NCBI GenBank assembly: GCA_028023455.1
Contig: JAQFVV010006199.1
Span: 1,860,001 to 1,924,000, forward strand
Direction: 5' to 3'
Length of the DNA stretch: 64,000 bases
Source of the DNA: Epiperipatus broadwayi
Lineage: Eukaryota; Onychophora; Udeonychophora; Euonychophora; Peripatidae
Made by a program: the position numbers and the translations under genes. Numbering within the stretch: position 1 is the first letter of the stretch; every line of letters starts with the position of its first letter. Positions 1 through 11,097 of this stretch are shown in pieces. The notes under the pieces are model-generated. The model was given only the letters and a program-made list of their open reading frames with translations. It did not search any database and was not told where the DNA came from.

Positions 1-985
1 ATATTTATGTTTTATGCATTTTATTTCATAAATATTATTTAAATTATTTTTGTTGTTTTTATTTTGTAAAATATAAATAAAGAAATATAATAAATATCAA
101 AAAATTTATTATAATAAGATTTAAGTAACATAAGTATAACAAGAAATCTACTGATATATATACAGAAAACAGATATATATTTAATGAGTGACATTAAAAT
201 GTCTTAGTAAAAAGAAACCAGAAATGAAAATAAAAGAAACTTTATGTATAAAAAATAAATTGAAAAGGGAATAATGATTCTGGCATAAAATTATTAATTA
301 ATTATAATATATTGTAATACTATGGAATGAAGAGGGTGATGAGAAATGCTACAAATAAATAGTTATAAATGCTTAAGAACATGATAAATGTGCCAAAAAT
401 CAGCATAAGAAGTTAATTATAAGCAACAAAATAGTAATCTCAACAATAATTACTATTCAATAACCATTATATCATCAGTTATCATTTGTGACTGGATTTA
501 AAATAGACATAATGTACAGTCTTAGGTTAATAATATCATCAAGTCAATGCCAATCATGAGCATAATGTTACAAAAGCAATCATCATTTCAGCTGCATACA
601 CATACATAAGTACTAAAAATAAACCTGTATTAAAAATTCTGGAATCCTAAGATTAATGCTGATCATCATCAATGTTATCCTGAGTACATTGGCTATCATT
701 ATATTATTTATTATCATCGTAATAAACAGTGTAAAGTTTATGAATTTTAAAGATAATCTTCATTACCTAAATAATTCTAAAGAGAATTATATAGATGTCA
801 ACAAAACTCACATGCATACATAAAATTAGAAAGGTCTTGAACTCAGACTTTCAAGATATATATTTTTACTATTAGTCCCAAATTATTCTTGGTGTCACAA
901 TGATTCTGTGCTGATTGGGAATAAGAGAAAATATACAATTAATCTATTCTAATATCAAATAATTTCATAGGAATAATTTAAAATA
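1..985. other. A+T-rich non-coding stretch
   Basis: No convincing gene. At 831-862 there is a short piece resembling the outer end of foldback family 1 (motif CTTGAACTCAGACTTT, compare 20775 and 49987). Nothing else stands out beyond A/T-rich low-complexity sequence. Confidence 0.5.
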
Positions 986-1099
986 ATGATTAATAAATTT
1001 AATAATGAAACAGATATTACTGTCCTTCTATCTGTTTCACCTTTATGTCTCCATAGACACATCTATGCCGGTTTTGAACACTCTTTAGTACAAGTGTGT

Positions 1100-1245
1100 A
1101 TGTATCTACACAGTGGTATATGCCTTTACACAGCTGTATATATATATATGTTTACACAGTTGTATGTGTCCACACAGCGATATATTCATTTATACAGTTA
1201 TATATGTAATCACAGTTTTATATGTATTCAAACAATTGGATGTTT
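1100..1245. repeat. degenerate ~18-20 bp tandem array
   Basis: The triplet CAG inside the motif ACACAGTTGTATAT recurs at about 1111, 1131, 1157, 1175, 1195 and 1213, and a decayed copy lies near 1233. Spacing is 18-26 bp. The array sits inside a 112-codon open frame (986-1324, plus strand). That frame's Tyr/Ile/Cys/His-rich translation simply follows the repeat, so I do not regard it as a gene. Confidence 0.6.
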
Positions 1246-1436
1246 ATTGTCACACGTACAAGCACCTGTAAATGATAATGATATTAATTTTTGTATGGAT
1301 ATATCGCAGCATTTATATAAATAATATATTGTATAAGGGTTATTTTGTTTAGAAAATGTGGCTAAATATTCTTTAACAAGTTTGGTTTAGGTAAATTATA
1401 AATCACATGCAAAATTCACAGATTGGTAATAAGACT

Positions 1437-1936
1437 ATTTAGAATAATTCGCAGGTGAGATCAGATGGTCCCTAGGTTATTGACATTGTTTTAGAGCTCA
1501 TTCATTACGATTGTAATGAATTTCTTTTCCCAGATCAAACCAGTAAAAATTTGGCAACAAGATAAAAAAGAGAGATTAGAATCAAAAGAGACAGACTGCT
1601 GTAAAACTTAGAAGAAGTTTGAATTGTGTTTTAAAATAGATAGTCGCTGGCTTTTGATCTAGGGAATATAGATATCGCAGATTTTTATTTAGAATAATTC
1701 GCAGGTGGGATCAGATGGTCCCTAGGTTATTGACATTGTTCTAGAGCTCATTCATTACGATTGTAATGAATTTCTTTTCCCAGATCAAACCAGTAAAAGT
1801 TTGGGCAACAAGATAAAAAAAAAGATAAGAATCAAAAGAGACCTAAGGCTAAAACTTAGAAGAAGTTTGAATGGTTTTTTAAAATAGATAGTCACTGGCT
1901 TTTGATCTAGGGAATATAAATATTGCAGATTTTTTT
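1437..1936. repeat. 250-bp tandem duplication
   Basis: Two copies stand head to tail with a 250-bp offset (about 1437-1686 and 1687-1936). They share long identical stretches such as CAGATGGTCCCTAGGTTATT and differ by a few substitutions and a small indel in the A-rich middle. Each copy carries a perfect inverted repeat, TTCATTAC-GATT-GTAATGAA, at 1501-1520 and 1751-1770. The unit is not recognisable as a known element. The recent-looking duplication contrasts with the decayed surroundings. Confidence 0.85.
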
Positions 1937-2260
1937 GAAAAGATCTTCTTTGGCTTGCTTTCCTGTAAATTATTGTGGAGACGAGAATCCAAAATGATCG
2001 AGTAAAATAATATATTTACTAGCTCTTGAGCCAGATGGCTGCTCTCAGTTCCTCTAAACATACCTTTGAATAGACTTTCCAGCAACCTGCATGGAGAATA
2101 TGAAGAAATTTAACCTATCTGAAAGGCCACTGAAGATTATGACGCTGTCAGACGCCCTATTCCCGCCACTATCATTGATATACGCTTAAAGTCCAATCAA
2201 GGAGGCAGAGAGATGGTAATAATTTTAGAAAAACTTCGGTATGAACTTTAATCTATAAAT
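1937..2260. other. GC-richer unexplained island
   Basis: This stretch follows the 250-bp duplication and is clearly less A/T-rich, with several CpG sites around 2140-2190. On the plus strand a 40-codon open frame (about 2122-2250) includes EDYDAVRRPIPATIID. On the minus strand a 68-codon frame spans 1879-2085. Neither matches a family I know. It may be the remnant of a coding exon or of an unidentified mobile element. Confidence 0.3.
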
Positions 2261-2573
2261 TCTTATAACACTTTAAAAAGAGCGTTCTATCTAAATTATA
2301 AAAACTCTTTAATTTTTACCCTCTTCTAAAAAGAAACTATCAATCTGTGTAACTTTATATATAATGTAAAGGAAAAAAAGATCACTTACTTTAATTTTAA
2401 AAACTGCTGAAATCTTTTATGAATTAAAAGATTTCATATTTTTTTATACTCATTAAATGTCCAAAATTTATTCTCTTCAATTCCTACAAACTAACGGTCT
2501 TGCCTAATTTCAGTAATTTTAATATTTTGTTTAAATGCATTTTGTTATGTTTAATATGTGATAATATTCTCAG

Positions 2574-2683
2574 ATTTCGAAACAATGAAACTAAGTAAGT
2601 AATTTATAAAGGAGATAATTGTGATCTTCACTTAGACATTTTAAAAGCATTGTTTATTTTATTAAATCATTGTTTCGAAATTA
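2574..2683. repeat. 15-bp perfect inverted repeat
   Basis: ATTTCGAAACAATGA at 2574-2588 is repeated as its exact reverse complement at 2669-2683, with an 80-nt spacer. It could form a stem-loop. No function is assigned. The rest of 2261-3129 shows only A/T-rich sequence and a short (TA)n at 3070-3087. Confidence 0.7.
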
Positions 2684-3129
2684 TAATATGGGTAATAAAC
2701 GAATGCGCTAACCACTCGTTATTATCATAGTTATATGTATTTTGTAAAATCGTATTTTTTCAAGGTTTGCTTAACCGATCTTATATTATAACCTTTGATA
2801 TCTATTAGTTGGAAGGTGATATATATATTGTCAAGAGATGATAAAGTATATTTGCTAATGTTTGTATTAAGTCCCATCGAATATACTTTCCCTACTTAAT
2901 TAAGAATATTTATATGCAGATTCAGGATCTTAACTAGATTATTTTTATATAGTTTAAGCCCATTTTATTAGCATACTTATAATGCTAATTTTAAGAACTG
3001 TTTTGAATTAGCTTGACAGATAAAAGCTATCTGTTTTAGGCGCAATTAATTATATGCATACTTATTGCTTTATATATATATATATATTGCGTGCATTGCG
3101 GGTGTGTTTTTATATAGTACACTTATATG

Positions 3130-4278
3130 TGTTATGTTTTGCTGCCTCTGACAAGAGTTCACGGTAACAAACCGCCCCTTTATTTAGTTCGGGTTATGGC
3201 TATCTTCATTAGAACTGGGGGCATGCGGACCCAGATTTTTCTTAAAGCTAATCCGACTTCCTGAACTTTATGTTCATATATCAATAGCAGCAAACCGTTG
3301 GTCTCAGAGCAAACCGAGCATTTGATGCTGAAACTCTTGAAGAATCACACACTCGCACTGCAAGTTTATTTCTTTAATATTTTGTATAGCGCCATAGCGC
3401 ATATATGTGGACCTAATGGTAACCAGTTCTTTTTCCCATATTAATTAATCATTCAGCTTTAGACTGGAGTTTGAATCTGGGTTATCAGGTTGAATCTGCA
3501 TGATTCTGAGTTTATTTAGTTGCTCATTTAATTAGTATATATAACAGCCTTTAAAACTGGCTGTACTCATCATCATCTCTACTAAGGTATCAACTTCTAA
3601 CTTAAGCAAATCAAGTTCATAAGATGAGCATATTAAATAATTAGGCATGACCTCTATAACTCACACACACATGTATTGTAATATGTTTAAAAGGGAACAG
3701 ATGTACTTGATAACAGTCCCAACTATTGTAACATGCTTGCCTGTGTTGAATACCTTGTGAAGATTATACAATCCCTGCCATTATGATATTTTGTGTTAGA
3801 TCATTTGTTATTGTTTTAATAAATCCTTTTAAATATAAACTGTTGTATATCTTTCTTGCTCGGACTCTAGATCAAACCAAACCAGTATCTTATCCAATCC
3901 ATAGTATTTTATCCAATCCACAGTATATTATTAAATGTCACAGTTCATACTCCAATTTCTTAATGAGTTTATATGCTATATGTGTATGTCTGGTAGTTAA
4001 GATTAATAGGGTGTTGAGTGTTATATATCACTTATTTAGTTAGGTTAGTAATGACCTTAAGTCTCGTGTTTCTCCCTGTTCTATGTCGGCTCGCGGTTAA
4101 ATGAGAACTGAGTGTAGCCCCAGGAATGTCACTCATAAAATGTTAAATTTGGAGTACTGGCAGATGAGTTGGAGTTTGGTCGGATTAGAGGTCTCAACCA
4201 CCTCACTACGGTCAGCTTTGGTATATTTTGCTTGGGCTCTGAATTTTGTTGCATGAGTGTACAAATCTGACTGTTACA
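3130..4278 (+). mobile_element. LTR A, diverged Ty3/gypsy-type long terminal repeat
   Basis: The segment begins TGTTATGTTTTGCTGCC and ends CTGACTGTTACA, so it has the TG...CA termini of an LTR with a short terminal inverted repeat. The start matches LTR C (TGTTACGTTTTGAAGCC, 29465) and the end matches LTRs B and C. An internal block, TCTCGTGTTTCTCCCTG, lies about 200 bp before the 3' end, exactly where LTR C has TCTCGTGCATCTCCCTG. It is richer in G+C than its flanks. No primer-binding site follows the 3' end and no exact target duplication is visible, so it is probably an old solo LTR. The 86-codon frame inside it (3783-4043) is not taken as a gene. The assignment to Ty3/gypsy is inferred. 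Confidence 0.6.
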
Positions 4279-4875
4279 ATAATTAGAAGTAAAAATAATA
4301 AAAAAATTAAAGGTCTAATAAATAATCTACATTTGAAATAGATTATTCTGATTTTGACTATTTAGAAATAACAGAAAATATTTTCATAGATTGAAAAAAA
4401 AAACTGGTAATAAATGATTTAAAGAGGTTTAAATAGTAGGCTACAGAAGTGCATAAATTGTAAACAGTATTGAATACACACATCTATGTTATCATTAATA
4501 AATCAATAAATATTCGATCTTATCTAATGTATATAATATGCACATACAAGTATTTTTATTTTTTATTAATTTGCCTTTAAAATTATTTTTAACAATATCT
4601 TATCTCTTTAAATTTCGGAATTTCATCTGTCATTAAAAAACAGATTTGGCAATTCCATTATCTTTTTCTATCTCTAAAAGAAGTCTTTTATGAATGACAT
4701 AACAACATTCTTGCCTGGAAGCTTGTTTCACTGGTAAGTCACTTTTTTTTTTTGCTGAGCACTTTTTTTTAAAAAAAAGCTAATTAATTTATTCAGTTTA
4801 TTCAAAAATTATAGTATAGATTTTACTTACTAATTCAATTTTTTCCATCTGCGCTTATACATTATCTCATATGGA
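4279..4875. other. A+T-rich stretch without genes
   Basis: Homopolymeric A and T tracts dominate (for example 4741-4780). I see no coding or structured element here. Confidence 0.5.
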
Positions 4876-5019
4876 TAGTATATATATATTATTATTATTT
4901 TTAAAAGTGTCATAGCATCGGCCGGGACGCGAACCCGCAACCCGGGCAACTGCCTGCAAATGCAAGGCAGTCGCGCTGACCTCTCGACCACCAATGCAAG
5001 ACTAGTATATATATTATTA
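4876..5019 (-). mobile_element. tRNA-derived SINE with target-site duplication
   Basis: On the minus strand (body about 5000 down to 4909) the element has an RNA polymerase III A box, TGGTCGAGAGG, and a B box, GGTTCGCGTCC, then the short tail GATGCTATGACA and an ATT-rich 3' tail. Flanking copies of about TAGTATATATATTATTA (4876 onward, with one extra TA, and 5003-5019) look like a target-site duplication. The middle differs from the two related SINEs at 5434 and 6487, so it is a subfamily member. The element is essentially only a tRNA-like head plus a tail of about 20 nt. It is a mobile repeat, not a functional tRNA gene. Confidence 0.8.
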
Positions 5020-5419
5020 ACAGAAAATTTCTTATATATTTATACTTCTATGCATATATACAACAATGTATGAAGAAAATATAGCATTGGACTTTCAAGA
5101 TTAGAGTGACTTTTTATATAGATTGTTGGCATGATGTCCTATATAGCAGATAAATGATAAGATGAGTAATCTTCATCTCAGATCAGTTTCTATAAATTTA
5201 TGAATTTTAGCCAGGCAAATAGTCTGTTATAGTCTGTTTCTCTCATATTTGGGCTTTGAAGTCATGGAGAAATTATTCCACTATTCCAGGAGTTTAATTT
5301 GACCAATATGAAGACTAGCTGCATGTATTTTTTTATATTTTCTCCAATAACTATCAGTTAACCCGAATTCACTATTTATAGTAGATAAAATAGAATGTAT
5401 AAATGAAAGAATTAATTCT

Positions 5420-5562
5420 AAATCTTTGTTTTTTTTTTTTTTTTTTTCATATGTCATAGCATCTGCCGGGACGCGAATCCACACCCGTCTGCAACCAACT
5501 ACTTGCTTGCATGGCGGCTGCGATACCTCTCGGCTAACAACGCAAGACAAATCTTTGTTTTT
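5420..5562 (-). mobile_element. tRNA-derived SINE with 14-bp target-site duplication
   Basis: The minus-strand body (about 5548 down to 5449) shows an A box (TTAGCCGAGAGG), a B box (GGATTCGCGTCC), the tail GATGCTATGACATATG and then a poly(A) tail (poly(T) on the plus strand at 5430-5447). AAATCTTTGTTTTT occurs at 5420-5433 and again at 5549-5562 and is the target-site duplication. The head is nearly the same as the plus-strand copy at 6487-6590. The open frames crossing it (5281-5637 minus, 5426-5644 plus) come from the insertion and are not genes. Confidence 0.9.
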
Positions 5563-6472
5563 GATTAATGAAAACAATATAATTACTGCATTACCATTGT
5601 TCTGTTTTTTTAATTTACATTTAGAAAAACCAAACATGTTTTAATTAAATAAATTCTTTCTTAATTTTTTAAGTAAAACATTATAGAATCAGCTATAATT
5701 AAGGTATGTTATAAAAAAAAACTCCTTAAATTCAGACAAAAATATATTTCTTTATTAGATTAAAAATTTAGATTTTTATCAAAAATAAGAAATAAATAGA
5801 AATCTTATTTATATTTGATTTTAAATAATTTATAGTAATTAAAAATATCAAAAATGTTATCTAATCCATATTTCATTCATTCCATTTTAATTAATTATAT
5901 ATGTAAATTTTGTCTGTGTTAACTTATTTTCCTTTTAATTCCATGACTTGGATAGAGTCAGAATGAGTATTTTTAAAAAATTTTGACCAATCACAGACTT
6001 TAAATCATGTTAGCATGCAACAGATAAGGACTACATATACTTGAGATATATCATTACTTGACTTATTTCGTTATCTATCTAATGGTATAATTTTTTTGTA
6101 GGATAAAATTTGTGTTTCTTATGAAAGTTTTTGTAACAATAAGAGATTTTTAATTTTCCTTTTTTTTTGTTTTTTATATGTCACGAAAAGAATGAATATC
6201 AATTTATTTTTAACTAAAAATAAAAGTTATAAATCCAATATGTCAGTATATACATTACTTGGAGAGCTTGATGACTCCTGAATTATGATATAGTTTTCTA
6301 CCAGCTGTGTGTTTATAATATTTTTATTTTTTGTATAAATAATTTATAATGCTGTAGAATAATAGTCGGTTTTGTGTATACCTACATATACAAATAAATT
6401 AATTTCATATCTATATTTTTAAAATCTACATTATATAAATGTAATATTTTATTAGAAGCAATATTTATAAAG
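5563..6472. other. A+T-rich stretch without genes
   Basis: Only A/T-rich sequence with poly(T) tracts is seen. No coding, RNA or structured element was recognised. Confidence 0.5.
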
Positions 6473-6604
6473 AAAAATCAAATTTAGTCAGGCGTTAGCC
6501 GAGAGGTCATCGCACTCGCCTTGCAAGCAAGTAGTTGGTTGCAGACGGGTGTGGGTTCGCGTCCCGGCCGATGCTATGACATATGAAAAAAAAAATCAAA
6601 TTTA
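6473..6604 (+). mobile_element. tRNA-derived SINE with 14-bp target-site duplication
   Basis: The plus-strand body is about 6487-6590. It has the A box TTAGCCGAGAGG, the B box GGGTTCGCGTCC, the tail GATGCTATGACATATG and a poly(A) tail. AAAAATCAAATTTA flanks it at 6473-6486 and 6591-6604. It shares nearly its whole head with the minus-strand copy at 5449-5548, including the stretch CAAGCAAGTAGTTGGTTGCA. The intact duplication and head suggest a young insertion compared with the LTR and pol remnants nearby. Confidence 0.9.
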
Positions 6605-7624
6605 TTTAATTGTCAGAACTGATTTTGGGAACAGTATCTCATAACTGTCTGTTAGTGTGTAACTGTATCTTATATGTCACTGTCATCTAAACATAAGTTG
6701 TTTTTTTGTATAATCTATGGTGTTTTTTTTTTACTTTTTTATATATTTACTATATTTTATGCTTGTAATCATATTTATTTTATAACATCTAATCCTAATT
6801 TTTCTAAAATAAAGCCACCTATTTAGTAAACTACGTGCATTTCCACAAAGAGAAAGGTAGGATAAATAATAAAAAGCTTTAGTATTATGAGTGTTCTCAT
6901 TAATATTTTATATTGCATTAAATTGGGAGAAAAAAATATTGTTTAGTTATCACCATATATAGAAATACATATTCCATGAAAAAAGGTTTTAGTCTTTCAT
7001 TTTTACTATTAAAATAAGTTTTTTTTGATAAATTACAATTTATTAAAAAAAAATTTTGTATAATACTTGTTTTATAATAATTATTGTTATTTATTAGCCA
7101 GAAACATATTTCTAGCAGAAGTCTGCAAGCATTGAAGACTAATGAGATTGCTGGTAAAACTGAAATGTGTTATTAAAATGAAGTAATATTTTAAAGTAAA
7201 GAATTATTTCAGGTAAGTCATGTTATATTTCATTTTTTTTAGAATTTGAAGTGCAATCTAATGAACCTGTCTACAAAAATGTATCCTTAAAATTTAACTC
7301 TCAAAATTGACAATTTGTGAATATATATAAAAAATTAAGTATTTTTTATAAGTGTTAAAATCTTATTTTTTTAATTTTTTTTTAAGGTAATGGCTACATT
7401 TTCTCAGGTTTATTACATTTCTTTATATTTTTTCTTTTTATCAACATATAATGTTTTACACTTCATATGTTCAAAGTAAAGGTAGTGAACAAATTGAATC
7501 TCAGTCCAATTCTCTAAAATTTAATATGATGGTATTCCTTAGTCTAAAGGATAATCTTTAAATATATCTCTCCTATTATTCTACTTTTGAGGAAAAGAAT
7601 AATAAAACTCCTAATAATTAATAT
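6605..7624. other. A+T-rich stretch without genes
   Basis: Long A and T tracts and no recognisable element. It leads into a 22-nt perfect palindrome at 7625-7646 (TTTTCA, ten alternating T/A bases, TGAAAA) directly in front of the gypsy relic. Confidence 0.5.
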
Positions 7625-7647
7625 TTTTCATATATATATATGAAAAT

Positions 7648-8735
7648 GGAGTATTGACCCCAGTAGAATTCTTAGAGTGGGTCATGTCTGTAGTAGTTGT
7701 AACAAAACCTAATGTACAAATCAGACTTTGTGGTGATTATAGAGTTGTATTGAGTAGCTTTTTAAATTAGGTGGCATGCCCAATGCCAAACATAAGAGAA
7801 TTACTGGTAGCATTAGCAAATGAAAAAGTTTTTGCAAAGCTGGATTTAAATTCAGGTTACCACCAAATTGCAAAGACAGAAAGAATGGCACAATTACTAA
7901 CACTTGTGACACCATTTGACCTGTTTAAATGTAACAGATTACCATTCGGTGTAAATACTATCTCCAATATTTTCCAAGCAAAAAATAAGAATTTTGCAAG
8001 GTTTACAGGGAGTGGCACTGTATTATGATGTCATACTTATTTCTGCAGAGTCACTCAATTCATTATGCAAAAGAATAAGAAAAGTTTGCAAAAGGCTGAA
8101 TAGAGCAGGGGTTAGATTAAATGCCAAGAAATCAGTATGGCAAATTGATGAATTGTTTTTTATTGGGCATAGCATTTCAGAAAAAGGCAAGCAGCAAAAT
8201 GCAGATAAGCCAAAAAATTTAAAGCAGTTACACACTTATCTGGGCTTGGTTAATTTTTTTGAGCCCATAGTTGTAGACTGAGAAACAAGATGTAGCTTTT
8301 GAAAGACAACACTGTTGGTGTCTGATAAGTTGTTAGTGCATTTTAATAATAATCAGCCAGTTCAAATTACAACTGATGCTTCAGATTGGGGTGTTGGTGC
8401 ATTTCTATCACATACAATAGAAAATGGGGAGCAGCCAATAGTGAATGCCTTGCACACATTGTCAAAAGTGGAAAGGAACTATAGTCAAACTGACAAAGAG
8501 GTATTGGCTATAGTTTTCCATTGAAAAAGTTCCAGTACATTTTTGGAAGAACATTTAAAATAGTGACAGATCATAAGTCTTTGCTAGATATTTTTGCTCT
8601 TAATCGTATAGTTCCTGAATATTTTTGCCTAAGAATGTTATGATGGTGTAATATTTTAGCAAGATATGATTATGAATTAATATTTAAAAAAGGAAAAGAA
8701 ATAACTCATACAGGTGCATTATACGATGTAAATCA
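7648..8735 (+). pseudogene. Ty3/gypsy pol relic: reverse transcriptase and RNase H
   Basis: In a live element this region would copy element RNA into DNA and degrade the RNA strand. Visible in order: the pre-palm segment (GVLTPVEF, then GDYRV, from 7648), an in-frame stop at 7768-7770, the RT core LDLNSGYHQI and NRLPFGV, a frameshift near 8020, then the catalytic loop. That loop reads YYDV (8021-8032) instead of Y-x-D-D, so one of the two metal-binding aspartates is gone. After GHSISEKG and YLGLVNFF, the connection is shortened with a stop near 8279. RNase H follows with DASDWGVGAF (from about 8370), a second frameshift near 8524, TDHKSLL and a stop at 8641-8643. It fades after ITHTGALYDV (about 8735). 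No protease, integrase or gag is visible. It is inactive. It lies between LTRs A and B on the same strand, but belonging to either is unproven. Confidence 0.92.
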
Positions 8736-10809
8736 TATAGATGTGATGAAATCAAAAACATTAATCAGTTGGATAGTAGATAGATGGACTAAAGAAGATA
8801 AGGGTTCTGCATCTTTGTTGCTTTTCATGGGAGATGTTCTCTGTCGTTGAGTGTTTAGTGGAACAAGATTGCTGTGAGTGTTAGCTGCAGTCTTTGAGGA
8901 GTGTCCTACACCAGGCACCAGTTTCCTGAAGGTTAATGAACTGGTTAGAATTCCATACAGATCACCCTGATCTTATTATTTTTTATATGCCTGAGAAGCT
9001 TCACAGAGGAATTACTACCAGAGAGTAATAGGACTTTATTTTGTCAGACTTTTAATTAATATTGTGGACTGAGAAATTAGATCTGTGTATAGTGAAATAC
9101 ATCTATAGACGTAGATGTGCAGAACAGTATTGAGATTGAATTCTAAATGTTTCAGTTAATGTGAATTGCATAATGGTGTTATATATTTTGTCTGTTTATT
9201 CAATAAATAAATAAATTTTCATTATATTGGGTATTATAAATGAAATTTATATATCAAATATGTACTTAACACATTTTCTAATGATCTCACTAGCAATCTC
9301 ACAATTAAAAGGAGTAAATAGAGACCTTCAATCCTGAGATGCATAAAGAATACAGCCATTTGGATGATAAGACACACATTGCTGCATGAATGAACTAGAA
9401 AGACTACCTAAATTTAAACAGTACAAGATACTTCAAATCCTAAATATTTTTAGAAAGTTTTTTGTAATCTCACTCCTTGATCATGTGGAATTTTCTATGA
9501 TGTAGAGGCTGATTTTAATAAATATATGAACATTGAGGATCCCTTGAAAGTAAGGTTTTTCTTTTTTTTGAGATTTAGAGGCTGATAAATATAAAATTGT
9601 TAACCCAGATTAATGAAATATCTGAGATGGAAATACTTCATGGAGCTGTATGTTGTCACATCCTCAAGCCAATGACAAAATTTTTGATTTAACACCAATA
9701 ATTGAAATTGTAGCTAAAGAAACTTTCATAGCCAAAAAGTTTTATTCAATTTTTATGAATCTTGTTTTTTTTTTCTTTTGTTCTACTTCAAGTATGAATT
9801 TTTTTTTTACATGCACATCATTATTAAGTTTTATAATCTAAAAAATCAATTATCTATCATTGAATATTCAAATCATTATATCTAATCTTACCATATATAT
9901 ATCAATTTTTTTTATCTATTTCTTACACACAATAAATGGCAGATTTTATTTCTCAAGTATAAAGTTATATACTGGCCTCTATAATATATATATATTAAAT
10001 TGTTATATTGTGATTGCTAAATAAAGTATAATAATAAATATAAAATAATAGCATATGTGGATTAAATTTCTTTCCATTTTTGATTATAATATAAAATATG
10101 CATCAATTTTTTTTTGAATCTATATAATTTTAATTAAAATAAATAAATATAATATTCAAAGATGTGATTAAAAATTCTATAGAGGGAATAATATAAAAGG
10201 ATTAAAATAAAAAAATACAAATTGTTAACATGCCAACTGTAAAAAAAAAATAGCAGCTATTAATATATTATATATTGAAGCAATGGATCTGAAGTCCAAT
10301 CCATGCTTCACATCTTCCTATAAACTTGATTAATATTGTAAACCTAAATTAAGTTTATAGGCCAATATCAGCAGGGTTTGGCATTACAGCTAAAATTAAT
10401 TACGTTTATTAAATTTGTATTTGCTTGTAAATATTTTCTTTTAAATAAATTCCATTGTAACATTAAATTGCTGTTAAAAATATTACTTGTGAAAACCGTT
10501 TAGTCAAACATATATATACGTCAAGCATATATATATGAGTTAATGCAAAATTCTGCTGAAATAAAACGCTTATTGTATTAAAAGAAATAAGAATGTATTT
10601 TACTTTTAAATCTTGTTCAAATATTTAGTATGATTTGATTTTGAGATAAGCCCACCAACATTTTCTAAAAGAATGTATATTTTTAATTAGTTAAGCCCAT
10701 TCAAGTCAAATTAAAGATGGCCTTCTCTTTCTTTCTTTTTTAATTAATAAAATCCCAAAGTTTAAAGAAAGAAATTTAGAGGAAAAAAGTAAAAGTTATT
10801 TTTAGAGGG
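8736..10809. other. A+T-rich stretch without recognised genes
   Basis: No integrase, second LTR or host coding sequence could be recognised downstream of the gypsy relic. The 61-codon minus frame at 8733-8918 and the 63-codon plus frame at 9650-9841 are short and low in complexity. A purine-rich GAGGAAAAAAG lies at about 10780, shortly before the start of LTR B. Confidence 0.45.
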
Positions 10810-10892
10810 TGTTACTTTGAAACAAAGGAGCATGGGGAGGCTTATCAAGATCTCAGGTCATACAAACAATAGAAGGTAGCTGACAGAGAGGG

Positions 10893-10921
10893 TATAAATA
10901 AAAGGGAGAACAAAAGATCAG
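10893..10921 (+). promoter_or_regulatory. TATA box and initiator-like site in LTR B
   Basis: TATAAATA at 10893-10900 is followed by TCAG with its A at 10920, a 27-nt spacing that suits RNA polymerase II. This is a sequence prediction only. The TCAGT-type motif is then repeated in the array immediately downstream. Confidence 0.4.
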
Positions 10922-11097
10922 GCATTCAGATTTTCCTTTTTGGAAAAGAGCAGTCATTCAGATTTTCCTTTTTGAAAAAGATCAGTCAATCAGAGTTTCC
11001 TTTTGGAAAAAGATCAGTCATTCAGATTTTCCTTTTGGAAAAGATCAGTCATTTAGATTTTCCTTTTGGAAAAGATTATTCATTCAGAGTATTCTTG
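10916..11097 (+). repeat. 31-32 bp tandem array with internal palindromes, six copies
   Basis: Units begin AGATCAG or close variants at 10916, 10947, 10979, 11011, 11042 and 11073. The core holds TTTTCC-TTTT-GGAAAA, a perfect 6-bp-arm palindrome, and TCAGTCATTCAG. The last unit is more diverged. The array starts at the predicted transcription start of LTR B, so it would lie in the 5' part of any transcript. Confidence 0.85.

Noticed and set aside
5281-5644. 118- and 72-codon frames on opposite strands
   Set aside because: Both run through the SINE and its poly(A) tail. They are by-products of the insertion.
4909-6590. Real tRNA genes
   Set aside because: A and B boxes are present but the cloverleaf is not convincing. 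Poly(A) tails and target duplications show these are SINEs.
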